DNA of 64,000 nucleotides from Rhea pennata (lineage: Eukaryota; Chordata; Aves; Rheiformes; Rheidae): NCBI RefSeq assembly GCF_028389875.1, contig NC_084673.1:16281501-16345500 (forward strand), read 5' to 3'. How positions within the stretch are numbered: position 1 is the stretch's first letter; every line of letters starts with the position of its first letter. The position numbers and the translations under genes were made by a program. The notes beneath the pieces were generated by a model that ran no database searches, had not been told where the DNA came from, and was given only the letters and a program-made list of their open reading frames with translations. Positions 1-14,711 of this stretch are shown here, in pieces.

Positions 1-3000
1 TGTGTGTTGATCACTAAAAGAAAAATTTGACACATAGCTGATTTTAGTTAGCATCTGTCAGAAATGCAAAAGATTAATGAATATGGTGCTGAGTAGCATG
101 TCCAGATTTCACAAGGATCTGGTAGTGTTTTGATCATTCTGGAGCAAAAGGGTATTTAAGAGTCTCTCTGACAGCTAGAGGGAGGAAAATAATCACTTTG
201 AATGAAAAGTCCAAATTCACTCAGCTGGTAATGAAATTGCACTGAATATTGATTCAGGGCTCTAATAAGCTCAGAAGTTCAAAGCAAGCACTGGAAGGCA
301 AATATTCCCTCCTCTTCCTTCAGACAAATCTGTAGTACTACCACAAGGTAGGATTTTACTTCGTTCTAAATACATAGGATTATAAAAGAGCTCTGAAAAC
401 AGTCCTGTGATCTCTCTCTCTCTCTCTTTTTTTAGGCTGACAAATTTAACATCAACTAAATTTCAGCCCACAGAGCAGCACTTTAAAGTGATTTACATCT
501 AAATGAATAGGTTTCTCTCTCACTTTGGTTTTCAGAAATTATGCAATAGTCTTTTTTTTTCCCTAAACCAGACTAATCTGAGATTAATGTTCAGCCAGAG
601 TTCATCCTTCATTCCTCCCAACCGCACCAGAGACATTAATGACAATGTTAAGGACTCTGATTTGCAGAAGATTTCAGTTACCACAGCACTGGAGGAGAGT
701 TACTCATGAGTAAAAGAAAGGGACTTCGTCATATTGCTGCAAGTTACTTATCAAGTTGCCTTTCCTCGAGAGACCATAGGACAAGGTATGCTAATAAAAG
801 GAAGGAGGGAAGTCTTTTGGCTAGAGTTTTGCTTAATTAAGGAGCTGCACACATGGCATAAGAGGATGATTTCTAGTAAGTTGCCTTCCACACTGAAGAT
901 GAGTGAGTGCAATACCCAGATCTATTTTAACTGCAGAAACTTCCTGGTGGCAGCAAGGAGACTCCTCCTCTGTCTGCTCAGACAACCACAACTTGTTGTG
1001 TGCAGTGACACATTCTGCATGCTGGGTAACACAGGACTGGATCCCATGTGCTTAAAACTGCAGCTACTAGCTGCAAAACAACAGCTACCAGGGCCAATGC
1101 TGCCAGCCGCAAAGTGCACTGCACTGGGACACCAGAGGTCAAGGCTGCAATCCTGGCTATGCTGGTAACTGGGCAAAGCACCTTCCTGTTTGATTTATTT
1201 AGTTCTCTACCTGTAAAGTAGGAATGAATTGTATTATAAAGCACTGATGAACACACTGGGCACCTGTAGCCTTCAGCTGCAGCAAAGTGCCACATTGGCA
1301 GCTCACAGACTGATTTCAGGCTGCCTCAGCTTTCTGCAGCCTCCTGCTTCCCTCCCACATGACCTAGTCATTATACTGGGAGGTCTCATGCAGCTTTAGA
1401 TCCAAGTGTGAAGTGACTGTTTCAGGCCCTCCCTTCCTGAAGCCCTGTTATCCTTGTCTTTTACCAACAACACCCGCTCTCAGCCCTCTAGTGATTTGTG
1501 ACACTAGCATCAACCTCTCTGTCCTCCCCAGAAGGTACATACGTCTCTCTTCATATCACCAGGAAGCTGCCACTCTCCCCAGAAAGTGGGGCCCTTAGTC
1601 TCTCCTCTTTGAGACCCTGTCTCTAATCAGCCTCTGGAAACACTGGCCAGCCCCACCTTGGCATATGCTTTCCTCGTCCAGCGCTGTCTTTTATGATGAC
1701 CTTCCACTACTTCGTCCAGCTCCCCATCTCATGGTCTAAAATACCATGCAGTGTGAGGAAGAGCCTGGGAGTGTGGTGTGAGGAGCACAGGTACCATTTT
1801 CTTCATCACCTATAAAGCACAATTTAGCTATTTCAGTCAGGCCTGCAGGCATGAGATGCCAAAAAAAAAAGAACAATAACAATCCACGCCTCTGGCACCC
1901 TCTTCACCTCCCAGTCTCACGCTCTGTAGGGCCATCTGCATCCATTCTCCAACCAGAAAGTCAATGTCCCCCAAAAGACCAGCTGGTGATTGAAGTGCAT
2001 GGTAAGACCTTGCCCAACCACACTGAATGCATTTCTCAGAGTGAAACCTCAGAAAGGACTACTCAGAATATATCAAGTAATTGACAGGCACTTTAAAATT
2101 TTTGCCCCCACATCTTCCATACCCTGGTGCAAAAGCTCCATATGCTAACAACTGCCTCATTATTTTCTCTCTCTCAAAGAAAAAAATCTAAAGATTTCAA
2201 AGGGAAAACAAGTCTTACTACAGCTCTGCCCAATCCAGCCAGGTGTTACAAAGCCAGTATTTCAACAGATCATTTGAGCATTGCAGAACTGCCAACTGTT
2301 GTCAGAATGCCTTTTTCTCCTCTGCCTCCCCTTCTCTCCTGCATAAGAAGCCTGATTGTTTTCAGCTGGTGAAATATTAAAATGTGCAGCTCAGTCTTTA
2401 TGGGAAACTCATTATGGTTGTCATTAGATGGCTTTTTATTTTCAGGAGAGAGAGAAGAGATTAGGAAATATCTGGACTTAAGCGCTTGTCATTAAAACTT
2501 CATTGCTGAGTGTTACCAAAAAGAGGTCAGACTGGCTCTGTTGTTCGCTTTGGTTGAAATTCACAAAACAAAACCTACACTAAGTGTGAATATATGCATC
2601 TTCTCTCATTCCTTCCAGGACTGAACACATACACAAAAATGCTTGTTCTTAACCTAGTACTCTATGTTCTTCACACATCTCAAGGCAATGGCCCTGACAA
2701 GTCATCACTTCCAATTTTCCTGTATCTGAACATCATATTGATCACTTGCTGCAGTGCAAGTGCAGATCTGAGTACATACCTATGCATACCTACAGAAGGG
2801 AGGAGAAACCGCATACAATGGGGCTGCACAAAGATTTCATTGGTACACATTCAGAAGCGTTGCATTAGTCACAAGCAGCAGAGCTGAGTGAAAATCTTTA
2901 TAATGTGCAAACCTCCTCTATTCTACACGTGCACCTGTGCTGGGAAAGTTACATGGAAAGTTGCACGCATGTTATGCATGCACTTCCAATCAGTGTAGAT

Positions 3001-6000
3001 GATCATGTCCCACAGATGTTCCCTGTGTGGTTAAATTTACTAATACAGATAGAGACTTTGCGGGTTAGCCTGAGCCTAAAGTACAGAGGGGCGACTGGCA
3101 CTAGCAGAACTGGAAGAAGGAAGCAGTAACTGGGTGAACTGCTGCGCTAGCACACCCATGAGATCTCAGCAGCTCTGCCCAGAATATAAATTAGCAGAGG
3201 AGCTGGCCTTGGGAGTGGCAAGTGTGTCTCCGACTGCATCTAAACTTTGATCACACAGATAAAAAGGGCTGTATCTTCCTCTCTTCTTTCCACCAGCTTT
3301 TTATATAAAACAGACCTGATTCTAAAAGCACTTCAAGTTCCATGACTAGCATATAGATCAGACCATCTTCAGGAAAGTTTTGTTATTTGCTGCTAAGAGC
3401 TGTACTGAAGATCTTTGCAAAACTGCTATTTAAACTCTGCCTATCTGTAACAGGACTATTAGGTTTCATGGTTGCTAAACTCATTTTTGTGTGCCTGGAC
3501 AGGAATATCAGGTACTTCATTGTTTGTGTGCAGAGCCAGGTGCTTTAACAAAAGCATTCAAGTATGAAAAAAAAAAAGAGAATTTAGATCAAAGCAGCAA
3601 TACAGCATTAGAGATGCTCTGTCCTAAGGAATTTGGGACTGGGATTTGGTTTGGCCAACTTTGCAACTCCAGGCAGGAGAGAAGGGGGAGAGCTTTGCCT
3701 GCAAGGCATCTACTCTGGGGAGCTCTGGAACGGACATGCTTGCTCCATTCCTGCTACTTTCTGTCCTTTTCTGGTAGCCACTAGGCTTCACACTGCAGAT
3801 TTCAAACAGCCTCTGGCGATGCAGTGCAGTCATACCTTTAAATCTAGGAAGTCCCTGGCTTGGCTCTGGCTGCCAGCCATCCATCTGCACAACGTTACAA
3901 ACCTCGCAGGGCAGCACCACTGACACAGTTCCCAATATGTCTATTGTCATAAGCCACAGTCCTTTGTGTCTCAAGAATCTCACAGATAGGGCAACTGAGG
4001 AGAATGGATTACTGAATTATGCCTTATGTCATGCTCTGAAAAAAAAAAAAGGTATTAATTGTTGTAGAAGACAATAGGGATTGGAATACAGGACTGAAAA
4101 GGACAGTTGTGTTATTGTATCCTATTCCCTGCTGGCACCACCTTCTCACATCTCTTTCCTCATCTGAACAAGCTCCATCTCAAGAATAATCAGATTCTGG
4201 GAGGGCTGAGAAATTTTTGGGGCACGCTGGCTCAGATCTACCAATATTGCATGGCACTACCACAACAAATTGACGTTTATGGATGTGCCTTGTACCTGGT
4301 AAGCAGCAAGGCACACAGCATGCTGCCAACTGCATATGCTCTCTCTGGATAGATCTGTACAGTAACTGGAGAAAAAGTACTTACCAAATCCCTGGATGCA
4401 GCATGAATATCAGGGTGACAATGAGACGAAAGCACCACCCACATAACCAGGCAAAAACATATACATGTGTTAATAAGGAACAAGAAATCCTACTGCAAAG
4501 ATTGTGTCCTCCTGCAAATCCCATGTGCGCCCTGGAACGCAATTGCATCTTTGAGAGTTAGATGTTGTCTGGACAAACACAGACTGCACTGAAGTGTTTG
4601 CTTTGCTGTTGCTCACAGTCTGATTAGCTTCAGGGCACAGTCCCAGGCTAGATCCTCACAATTAGCAACTTCCAGTCCAAGCATCCCAGTAAACATTACT
4701 GTGAGTGGAGCTTCTGGGAGAAAAGGGCATGGGCAGAGTACAGGAACTGAATCCTTCTGAAACTCAGTCTCAGCTCAGATCCATTTTCAGATTTTCCTTT
4801 ACAATGTCTCATTTGCCACATATATAAGGGGTGGAGGAACTAATTTATAAAAGGCCCAGAATATGAATTGACAGCAATTTCTCTCTAATGAGAGATAGCA
4901 TCTGGCATTTAAAGATCTCTCTACCTACCAGTTTGTAAAGCCCTGTTTGAAAGGATACTACCTAAAACAAAAAGCAAGCTATGGTGTAACAGTTTGGCAA
5001 AGGATGCAGAGAGATGCATATCTTTGCTTTAGTAGGGGGTTTTTAATATTAACTTCTTCAACAGTTGATCCTTTGTTACTGCCTTGCTTGAGACAACCAT
5101 TTTCCTTTCTTTCTGTCCATCTGCAGTTTTGCAGAGAAAAAAACTATCAGCAGCTTTTCTTTCATCACATACTTTGCACAAAAGTAACTTCTCTGAAATC
5201 TCCTAGCACATACAATGTCCCTGCTGCTGCAAGATAAAATGTGTCACTGCTCCATCTGCTACTCATTTGCTGATGAGGCTGTACAGCAACATGCTGCTGA
5301 GCAGAATATTCCAAAAAAAAAAAAAAAAAAAAAGAAAGAAAGAAATTGGGCAGCCCAACAAATCTGGCTTTGACAAAGCTGGGGCTAGGTCTCATTAATC
5401 ATTTTGCTGTGCTGTTTACAGTACCTGTTGGAACATTAGGACTGCCTCCCTGATTTGGTATTTCATAGTACCATCATACAGTAGCAGGACAACTCTTGAT
5501 TTGGCACAGGGGTGGAAAAGCAGAAGGAGGCTCTCTATGGCAAATGATTCCATATTACAAGATTGCGCTGTTATTCATAAACAAAAGTCCTTAGTTACTA
5601 GGGCAAAGAGAGATGCCTCTCCAGCTGCAGACTGTACCTAGCAGTCACCCTCCTCTGTTATCTTAAAGCCACATCAGAAGGTGCTGAAATTTTAAGACAC
5701 ATAGCACAGAGGCATTGCCAGCTACACTGGGTTCCTGCCCAGTGCCTGCTTAGTAAGGGGAAATCCTACCTTTTGTTTTGGAGGGAGAAACTGCCCCTTG
5801 GCATCAGCCATGGGGCAAAATCCAGGCGTGCACGGCAGGAGGTGTGCAACCTCTGGCCACATTCAGCAGGCTTCCCACCATGCACAGAGACTGCACGGGA
5901 AACTAGGCAGATTCTCTGCTCTTTCAGCAACAGCCAGGGAAACTGGAGAGCAGATCTGCCCCAGAGGAGAGACCTCACTTTCTTCTATAGGCCTGCCCTG

Positions 6001-6379
6001 CTCGGGGCAGATTTGCTAATGGAGGTAGGTAAGGCTAAAGAAGCTGCAGTGCCTCCCCTTCTCTTCCTCATGCACACAGGTCCCATTAACATCATCTAGA
6101 GCAGGGCACATCCCGTGTCATCCTAGATGGCCTCCACTGAAATCATGGCAGCGACCAGCCCCATCAAAGTCCCATTGGTCTGGACCTAAAAAAGAACCGT
6201 AAGGTCTGAGTCTCCTTCCCTCCCACAGCCTGCTGGCTGCCCTGCGGCACTGGAGGGATGCAGTTTAACCTTTTTTCCCCCTCAGTAAGGGGGAAAAAAG
6301 TGTCCTTTCTATAACAAATTAGCTGGAAGCCACACATTTGTAAAGATTTCCTAATAGCCATGTCTACCGAAGCATATTT

Positions 6380-6620
6380 TTAAGGTAAAAAAAGTAATGC
6401 TCTAAAATGCAAATGTTATTCTATTTTTCAAAATAATTGAGGGGAGGAAATGGTGGTTATTTGCATTTCATTTTCATTTTTAAAAGTAATTGCAATCAAA
6501 GAAATGCCTGATCTCTATTGAATTACAATCTGCCTTTGAACTCTTAATGTACTGCTCCTTCCAGTACTTCATGTAAATAATGTTGTTATAGTACATGCCC
6601 AGCCACAAAAGGATGCATGG
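6380..6620. promoter_or_regulatory. Candidate conserved enhancer (POU/TCF/homeodomain motif cluster)
   Basis: Within 240 bp there are two POU octamers in opposite orientation (ATGCAAAT 6407-6414; ATTTGCAT 6459-6466), TCF/LEF cores (ATCAAAG 6495-6501; CTTTGAA 6534-6540) and several TAAT/ATTA cores. Such clusters are typical of developmental enhancers. Conservation cannot be judged here. Confidence 0.3.
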
Positions 6621-7118
6621 ACAGACAGATACAAGAGAAGTGAAGAATCTGAAAGCAAGGTGATAAGATTTTCAAGGCAGAAACATATTTTTCTGCTTAC
6701 CATTGCCTAAGGATAGAACTATTTGAAGCATAAAGACATGCAGCTCCACATGTTTGATGAAAAGTTACTAAAAAAGAAGAGAAGAGAAAGTTATGACATT
6801 TCCCCCAACTCTTTCTGATTTGAGTCACAGCAAAAACCCAACATGCCTAAAGGGGAAGCAAAGAAGCTGCCTTAAGATATTTTCTCAAATTCAAGTCTTT
6901 ACTGAACAACCATATGGTGAAATTATAGCCCAGGTTGAAGTTGATGAGACAGGATCCTTAAATTTGAAAAGGCAGGTTTCTAAGATACCTGCTGAAGAAG
7001 AGCCCTAAAGGAAAATTCTCAAAGAAAAGCTATTACTGTGTACTACAATTTCATTACAAATGTGAGGAACTGACAAAGGCAAACATCCCTCACCAATAGA
7101 GATGTGTGAATAACTGAC

Positions 7119-7145
7119 TTTTTTTTTTTTTTTTTTTTTTTTTTT
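7119..7145 (+). repeat. T27 homopolymer
   Basis: A run of 27 T. Shorter runs of 21 A lie at 5313-5333 and 13381-13401. All are simple sequence. Confidence 0.95.
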
Positions 7146-10100
7146 AGATCAGTGGTTGAGCTGGGGAGAGAAAAAAATATATATGTGTGTATGTATGCAC
7201 TTTTTTTCAATAAATGGTAACAATTCATTTTAGCTTGAACTATTCATTTCCACCTCAAATGCTTTTGTTTTAATTTGCAATTTTTCAAAGAACAGCAAAG
7301 AGTAGAAGTTGCCACACCATCACAAAACCAGCAAGACGTCATATCTGCTAATTCAGCTAGGAAAAGAAAAATGTAGAGTGAAAGGAAAAATCTGTAGACA
7401 TACCTTCTATTTACCCAGCTCAGAATAGGGACTCAGTTCTGTTTGTCAGGATAGTTTTTTAACCACTAGAATCTCTCTGGACCAGTTCACTTCTGTTGAA
7501 ATTGGTCCAGTTTGTAATAAACTCTGGAAAATTTTCCTTGAATCTGTAACACAGGTCCACAGCATTATTTTAAACAGATCATGCATTACATGCCTGATTA
7601 TACGCAATCTCCTATTGTAGCTGTCCTTCTATGTATGAAATATTTAAACAGTTCTTAGGGAGGATTATGGCTTTATAGCTCAGAGGCTTAAGTATTCACA
7701 TAGGATACAAATACCATCCAAGGTACTATACCTCACCCCTCATATACTAACACTAGGCTTACAAAGACTCTTCAGATTATGAGGTTTGCTACAGGCCTAA
7801 TTCTAATCCAAACTTCCCATCTTGAAAATTCACATTAGCTAAGTTTAACTTAATTCAAAGCAAAATGCCCATGCTAAGTCCCAACCACCTTCTGAAAGCA
7901 CCTCACTGTTCCACTGTATGTGCAGTCTCTATATAAAAAACAAGTCTTCATCTTGCTCCAGAATCAAGACCACAAACATATTTTGCATGACCTTCCCACT
8001 CAAAAGCAACCTCGGCCACAGCTGGAAGTTCAGCTATGCCCTCCAGGGAGGACTGATGCCATAAAGCTTGTTCTAGATCTCAAGACTATCTCAATATTCA
8101 ACTTCCAGCTCCTCTCTAGTCATTCTGTGATTTAACAGACTCCTCCAGCCTCCACAAGGCAGCAAAAATCTGGCAGCATAAAAAATAGCATAACCTGGAA
8201 ACTTTGAGACCTCATAATAAGACAGGAGATAAGGCTAGCCCAGGTACTTTGAACAAACCAGGGCAAAGAAATAAAGCTCCTCTGCAAGTCTTAATTGCTC
8301 ATTACCAAGATGCAAAGGAGAGCAAATTTGGATGGCTCTAAGCAGTAATCTCTGCTACTGTTTCTCCAAGCAATTGCCCATAGTCTTATCCATGGTCAGC
8401 AGTCAGTACATCAGCCTCACCCCTCGGTGACACTCCCTGAGAACTCAAGCACCAAGCATACTTTCAGTCACTTCTTAAAAACTGCAGATGATAGCAGATT
8501 TTGTTGGCTTGTCACTTGTTTGGTTTTTTACAGAGAAGGGTATTTTGTAAAAATAAATCTTTCAAGGGTAGGGGAAATGAAGGGTATTTATAAAAACAGC
8601 CACAGTCCTTCCCCAGGGCATTTTGAATAAGACATTCCCAAAAGCTTTAATGTTCAATGTCAGCAATGCAAAGGTCAGCAAAGCACTACAAAGTTGCACT
8701 CCTCTCCATAATTAACAAGTAACTTCATTTTTGTTGACTTCAGTGGAGTGACAGTGAGGATGTGTTTAGCTCAATATCCAGAGAACTATAGGCACTGAAC
8801 CCACTCCAAAAGAATCAAGCACACAAACATTCAAATAAAGTAGTATTTTTCAGTCTCTCCCATGCTGTACAGAAAAATGTGATTCCTTATTGGATAGTCA
8901 GAAGTGTTCATTTTGCCTTCTCCCCAAATCTCTTAATTTCATACTGGAGCAAGAAGAATATTTGAAGCCAAGGGCTGAAAGGCTGTAAAAGGTACTGGCA
9001 GTTGGAAGCAGAATTATACAGTGAGAAAAGCTGGGTATCAGTAATAGTCACTGTTAATGCTAACTTGTCAGTAGATCTGAAAACATTTTCTTTTGGTCTG
9101 CATTCTTGCACCTGCCTCACAGGTGGCAGAGAAAAATGAGAAACAGCTGTGCCTGAAATATCTCATTTAAAATTAAAGGAATAAATAGCATAACTAAATA
9201 GCATAATGCTCTATCAGGCCTTGTTTGAAAACTGTGTACAGCTTTCTAAGTATTTGTGCACATGCACAGCTAGGAGCCTAGCACTTACTCGCAAGTGTTA
9301 TTGGAGGGCCCCTATTTGCACACAGTACAGAAGAGAGGTATCTATTCTAACTGTCTTATGTAGATAAACCTAGACCTCCTCAAGCTGTATTAGACACCAG
9401 ACTTTTCAATGTCATGTTAGTCTCTGAGAACACTGGTGCTTGATGTTCTGCACCTTCCTGTGACTGTCCGCTTGCTTATGCCAAAAAAGGGCTTCAGCGC
9501 AACAGCAATGAGCAGACAACCAGTGAATCCTTTAGTCTGAGTACTGTCTCCCCTGTCTGGTATGTGCTGCTTGTTTTCTCTCCCCACCCTCAACCATCTC
9601 TGCTGTCCTTCTGAGCCTGATGTCAGCTACACACTTCTCAATGGTTTGAATTTATACCAAATAAACACCTCACAAAGGACAAGACTGGCTTCTAAGACAG
9701 GAGACAGAAAGATGCCATGTTCTAGTTTAAGAGATTATTTTGAGAAGCATACACAGCATGCAATAGTCCCACCCCACAGTTTGGGGGGTGCTGTTTGGGC
9801 TACTAATGGTCTCTGGAACACTTTACTTAATTTGTCAGGAGATAGGCATGAAATCCCTCTCTAAAATTATACTGGTGATCAGCAGTTGATCAGCAGTTTC
9901 ACTCAGGAAGGTGCGGTGGGGTTTTCTTGCACTCAAACCGTGACCAATCCCACCAAAAAACTTCTCCCAGAGAAAGGTAACTGAGGTGTGTAGTGAAGGT
10001 TTTACTCTGTCAGACATTACAAACCTGAGATGGTGGGAACTCAGTTTGCGGAGTCTGAGAACATCCTCTGCCTGCTAATACTTTGCACTTTGTCTGCTTC

Positions 10101-11676
10101 CCTGCAAAAGGCCCACCAGCACCCCAACCTGTGCCAGAGGGTGACCCAACCAGCCCTGTAGCCATCTCCTTGAAGACTTCCTTCTCTAGCAGTGAGAACT
10201 CTACCTCCTGATAGCAATACTGCATTCACAGAAAAACTTCTGATTTATTTTTTTAAAGTCTTTCTAAAAGTTCAAATTCTCATCTAGGTCTCAGTGCTTT
10301 ATGAAGAGCTTTACAAATCCAAGAGATAAACTCTTGGTTTTACGCCTAACACAGCTGGCTTCCAAACCTTGCAAACCCCCTCACAAGTCTATTTGTTCTT
10401 CATCCTCCCCAGCTAAGATACATTGATCTGCTATTTTTTTCAAGCTTGAAGCAGCCAAAGCAACATGACTGTACTTTCACCTAATTTATCACACTCCTTT
10501 GCCTCAACTACAGCTTACATCAGCTTCTTGTTTCCTTCCTGCCCTGTCCCTTGGGCCCTGGAGTCATCCTACAGGGTCTCATTAGCTTAATGGCCTTAGA
10601 GTAAAAGGGTTCTGGTCTTGTGGGTTTTGTTGAAGTGTCCCTGGTTACACACAGACCTCTCTGAAAACCCAGACTTACAGAAAAAATCCCAGTCATGGCA
10701 CAGAGGTTCAGTTCAAGTCAAGAGAATAGCCATTTGAATTAGTAACATATCCTTTCCTTGCTAAATACATTTTTATCTGGGGCATCACATCCAGCAGAAG
10801 TAGCTGTAGTTTATTTCTGGATTTCCTCCCCGAGAAAGACCTCCAACTCAGCTGCCACACATCCACATAGTCACCCCAGAGCCATGGAGCCCACATGCCA
10901 TGCTATGCAGAATGCACTGAAGTCCAGTCCTTTTCAGAAACCTCAGCTTGCCCTCCAGGGTCACCACAAGCCCAGGTCTGAGTGTTCACAGATGGCTCAG
11001 ATAACCTTGTGGTACATGAGCTTCCCACTTACTTTGCCCTTGCAGGACAGTAGGTTTGGCAGGTCTCAACTTTTGCTTGCTGTGCCTATGTAGAATATCT
11101 ACTCAAGAGAAGTCCTGTAGCCTGATGCAACCTGAAAAGGCCAGACTGCTGTAATGCAAGCCACAGGATATGGAGAGTCAGAGCTCTCACTGCTGGGACT
11201 TGAAAGAGCCAGTGCCATCTCACTGCCACCAGGAACTGTCTGCCACAGAACAGGGAGGGCTGTCACCTTCTCATCTGCTAGTTTGCTGCCCTAGGCAACT
11301 GCACATTGTGCCCATCCCTGAGGCCAGCCCTTAGCAGGCCCCTTCCAGCTCTGGATCTCTTCTTTCCTTCTCACAGGCTCAAGAGCAGAAATCTCAGCTG
11401 TTGGGGGGGCTGGTAAGGGGAAGGGGGTTTCTAGGTGAGAAGAACAGGCCAAATGCTCTCTTTCTATCACCCTCCAATGTGCCAGCTTCACAAACCTGCT
11501 GACAGTCTTCGAGAGCTGATGACATTTTTCAAAACATTGACAAAAATAGACAAACACTTCCCCTTCTCATTAAAAAAACAAGTATCTCCACAAAGCCCTT
11601 CTGCTCTGCACTTTCTTTGACCACCTTACAGAAGGTTCATCTCTACCAAAACATGCACATAGACTCCCCATTTCAT

Positions 11677-11679
<3 letters not shown>

Positions 11680-11734
<55 letters not shown>

Positions 11735-11764
11735 AAAAAAAAGAAAAGAAAAATTAAAAAAAAA
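11680..11764 (+). repeat. A32 tract followed by (GA8-10)n
   Basis: A run of 32 A residues (11680-11711) is followed by a decaying array of G plus 8-10 A. It may be a retroposon tail, but the upstream sequence is not a recognised element. Confidence 0.85.
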
Positions 11765-14652
11765 GTCCTTCTTCTAGGAATCAGCTATCTGGCACCTCAA
11801 TCCATTAACAGATGCTAACATTTTAATAGCAGCTCCCATGAGTCAAAAATTCTGGTCCTAATCTCTCACATAAGAAAAACTCCTAGTGACTTCCATGAAA
11901 AGATCTGCTGAGTGAAAATTGTAATGTAATAATTTAACATAATGTAAATGGAGCCATTATTACCTGTAACTAAAACTGAGAATGGAGTTAAGTGCTCATT
12001 GAGCTCATAATTTAAAATTAAAAGGAAAAAAAGTATGTTTTAAAAAATATAATTAAAAGGATCCATAACCCATTGCTTATGTCTTGGCTCGCTGTTAAAA
12101 TACTTCTGTTTCTCACATCCTTTTCAGTTTAGCAATGCTAATAAATCAATATATTTGTAACCTGAGTACATACAATTGCTATATATACAGTGTCCTCTGG
12201 CAATACACAATAAATTGAACTGAAAAAATATAATACCATTATATATATTTTTAAATATATATTTATTTCAGTGCTTCTTGTACTGATTCTTTAAAACCTG
12301 TAAGTCTCTACATTGGATGGAAATGTACCAAGCTATTTATTCTAGTGGGACAATCTAGATAGTTTACATAAGCAGAAGATAATACGCCTATTATGAGCCA
12401 TTAGTTGGTGTAGGACTTAAACTTGCAAGATGAGAAGTATTTTGGCTCTTATTCAGCTTGAACTTAATACACTTACATTCAGCACATGCCTAAGTCCCCT
12501 GTCGAACCAGAACCAAAGTGATTTACCAGGTTCAGGGGCATGAAGACCCGCATGACTAAACTTTGTAGGACCAAACTCTCACTGATAAAAGATGTTCATG
12601 TGGCAGGTACTGTGATATATGTGAATGATCAGGTATCACAGGCAGAGTAAAATCATATACCTCTACTAGAACCCAAAATCCACAGCAGTTCAGATCCATG
12701 CCTTTTCAGGAACTGACTCCTATTACGAAATTTTACTAAGGTCCTCAGAAGTTATCTTTGTTTTGGATGGCTCAGATCTCCAGGAATGACTTTTGCTTCT
12801 TACATTCCTCCAAATTCAACTAGCTCTTCTCAGGCACAATGTAAGTGGTGTGAAAGCCCTTCATCCTTTGTTCCCTGCTCCAACAAATCTGAGAACTTAC
12901 CTAAATCACTGACAGTCAGTGTCATCTGTCTTTAAAATAAAAGGTTACGAATAAAAAACATCCAGAATGCAACTCACAAACATGAATGCAACACTTCTCA
13001 TCTCCACATATGTGGTACCATCTTCTGGCTGGAGAGGAAAGTAAAGAAGGTCATGTTAGCGATTGAGAAGTTATCAGATTGTGTACTCAAGTAAAGCCAA
13101 GAATACCCTGAGATCATCTTTCGGGCTAGAGAGCACTGGCTCCAGAGGGATTCAAGTCTCATTGCTTTATTTATTTTTATACATATTTTGGTAGGTTTTT
13201 CAATATTTCTGTGCTGAGCTTATGTTGAACTGTATCTGCCATAGCTCCCTGTTTGTCTTGTCTACAACCAAGCAAGGAAGAAACTCAGAAGAAAGGAAAG
13301 AGAATAAAATGAGGGAGTTATGATGTATCGACATTATGATGTGCAAAGTGTCACCATATAATTACTATAAGAAATACTTGAAAAAAAAAAAAAAAAAAAA
13401 ACTAAGTTAATATGAAGATTTTCATAGTTGAAAAGAAACAGCATGGAGTTAACACCTGAATCTCATTAATATGCATGTCAACCTGTTTCCAAGATAAATA
13501 ACAGTATTCATGTAAACCACTTAATATAAAAGCAATCACACAGAGACATACACAATCCAATTCACGACAAGTTTTTAATTTAATATGTAGATCATAATTT
13601 TGCCTTTTTAAATTGAGTATCAGAAATAAAAAATAACCATACATAAAGGCCTACTTTAGTTTTGCCTTAATGTTCAAGAGATGTAAACAGCCTGGCAGAG
13701 GTTGTCAGGAATTTGAGATTTATGTCAAAAATATCCCCAAAATCCAGAGGTGCTGTAATTTGGAGAATTGTCTCCAGTTTACGAGGATTATGGGAAAACA
13801 GATTATGCCTTCTACTTCTTCCTTATAGGTACGAAGACTACCTACGTTTGTGTAAATTTCTTAAACTTCTGGCATTACGAAGCTCTGAATATTCTTAGAA
13901 GCGGTCCACCAAGAGACAAATTCAGAAATTTCAGGAGATAAATTTAAGAGATGTTCCAAGTCTCAATCAAACAAAAACTTTAGACATCCTCTACTGTTCA
14001 ATTTGGACTGACATTCTGAATATTAAGACTATTTTCAACATGAATGCACAGATATAAATTATGCTGTAGTTCCTCAGCTAAGCAAAGCTAGGCATGGTTA
14101 TCCTCAAGAAAGGAGACCCTCCATCCCTGGAATAGCATTTGGGCCATCCTTTGATTTCAAGAATAGACTTTATTGTTCCATCCTCAGGTAAATGTTAATA
14201 CAGGGAATAAATACTGAGCATTAGCAACTGCCAGAAAATCCAGGTGAGACCCAGAGCTATGTGCTTTATCTTCACATCCTTGGTAGTTCAGCCCTACATT
14301 CAAAGAGGACTAATTTAATCAAACCAGTAGTCAGCTAGTGGGACAAGAGAGATGACTGTTTCTGACTACTTATGACATACTGACCAAGCCAAAGAGAACC
14401 ACTGCATGTGTCAGGCTCCATTCTTGAGGTCCTATCATAATATGGCCAAAAAACACAAGACGATAATAGTGATGGTGAATCAGGTGGACTACTCTTCGTA
14501 TCTAGCACCTTGCTGCCTTCTTTTGGGACACTACTTTCATCACCATCTTACCCTTCCCTGAGGCTTTTCCATAGGAAGGATGACCCACCTATGTCAATAA
14601 TACAAGAAAAAAGATGCATTTTCCCTCAGCAGTTGCCTGCAAGAAGGTTTGC

Positions 14653-14711
14653 AATTGTAATACAATTTATTACAATTTGTATTACAAATTGTAATACAAT
14701 TTATTACAATT
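14653..14711. repeat. AT-rich palindromic duplication
   Basis: Two identical 25-bp copies (14653-14677 and 14687-14711) are separated by 9 bp. Each copy is itself an inverted repeat with arms AATTGTAAT / ATTACAATT, so the block can form hairpins or a cruciform. Confidence 0.9.

Larger units (their letters stand above)
1..14652. other. Intergenic, no gene seen
   Basis: AT-rich non-coding sequence with simple repeats ((TC)n at about 412-428, A/T homopolymers) and the motif cluster at 6380-6620. Open frames of up to 144 codons here lack splice sites, family motifs or sensible composition. The TAA-rich 11.9-12.4 kb part is nearly unique sequence without features. Confidence 0.7.

Noticed and set aside
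734..1168. 144-codon plus-strand frame
   Set aside because: Composition is unlike a folded protein, it overlaps two minus-strand frames, and there is no promoter, splice or family signal.
8095..8140. Possible CR1 LINE 3' end (cattctgtgattt)
   Set aside because: Only one copy of the octamer-like end, with no recognisable CR1 body upstream.
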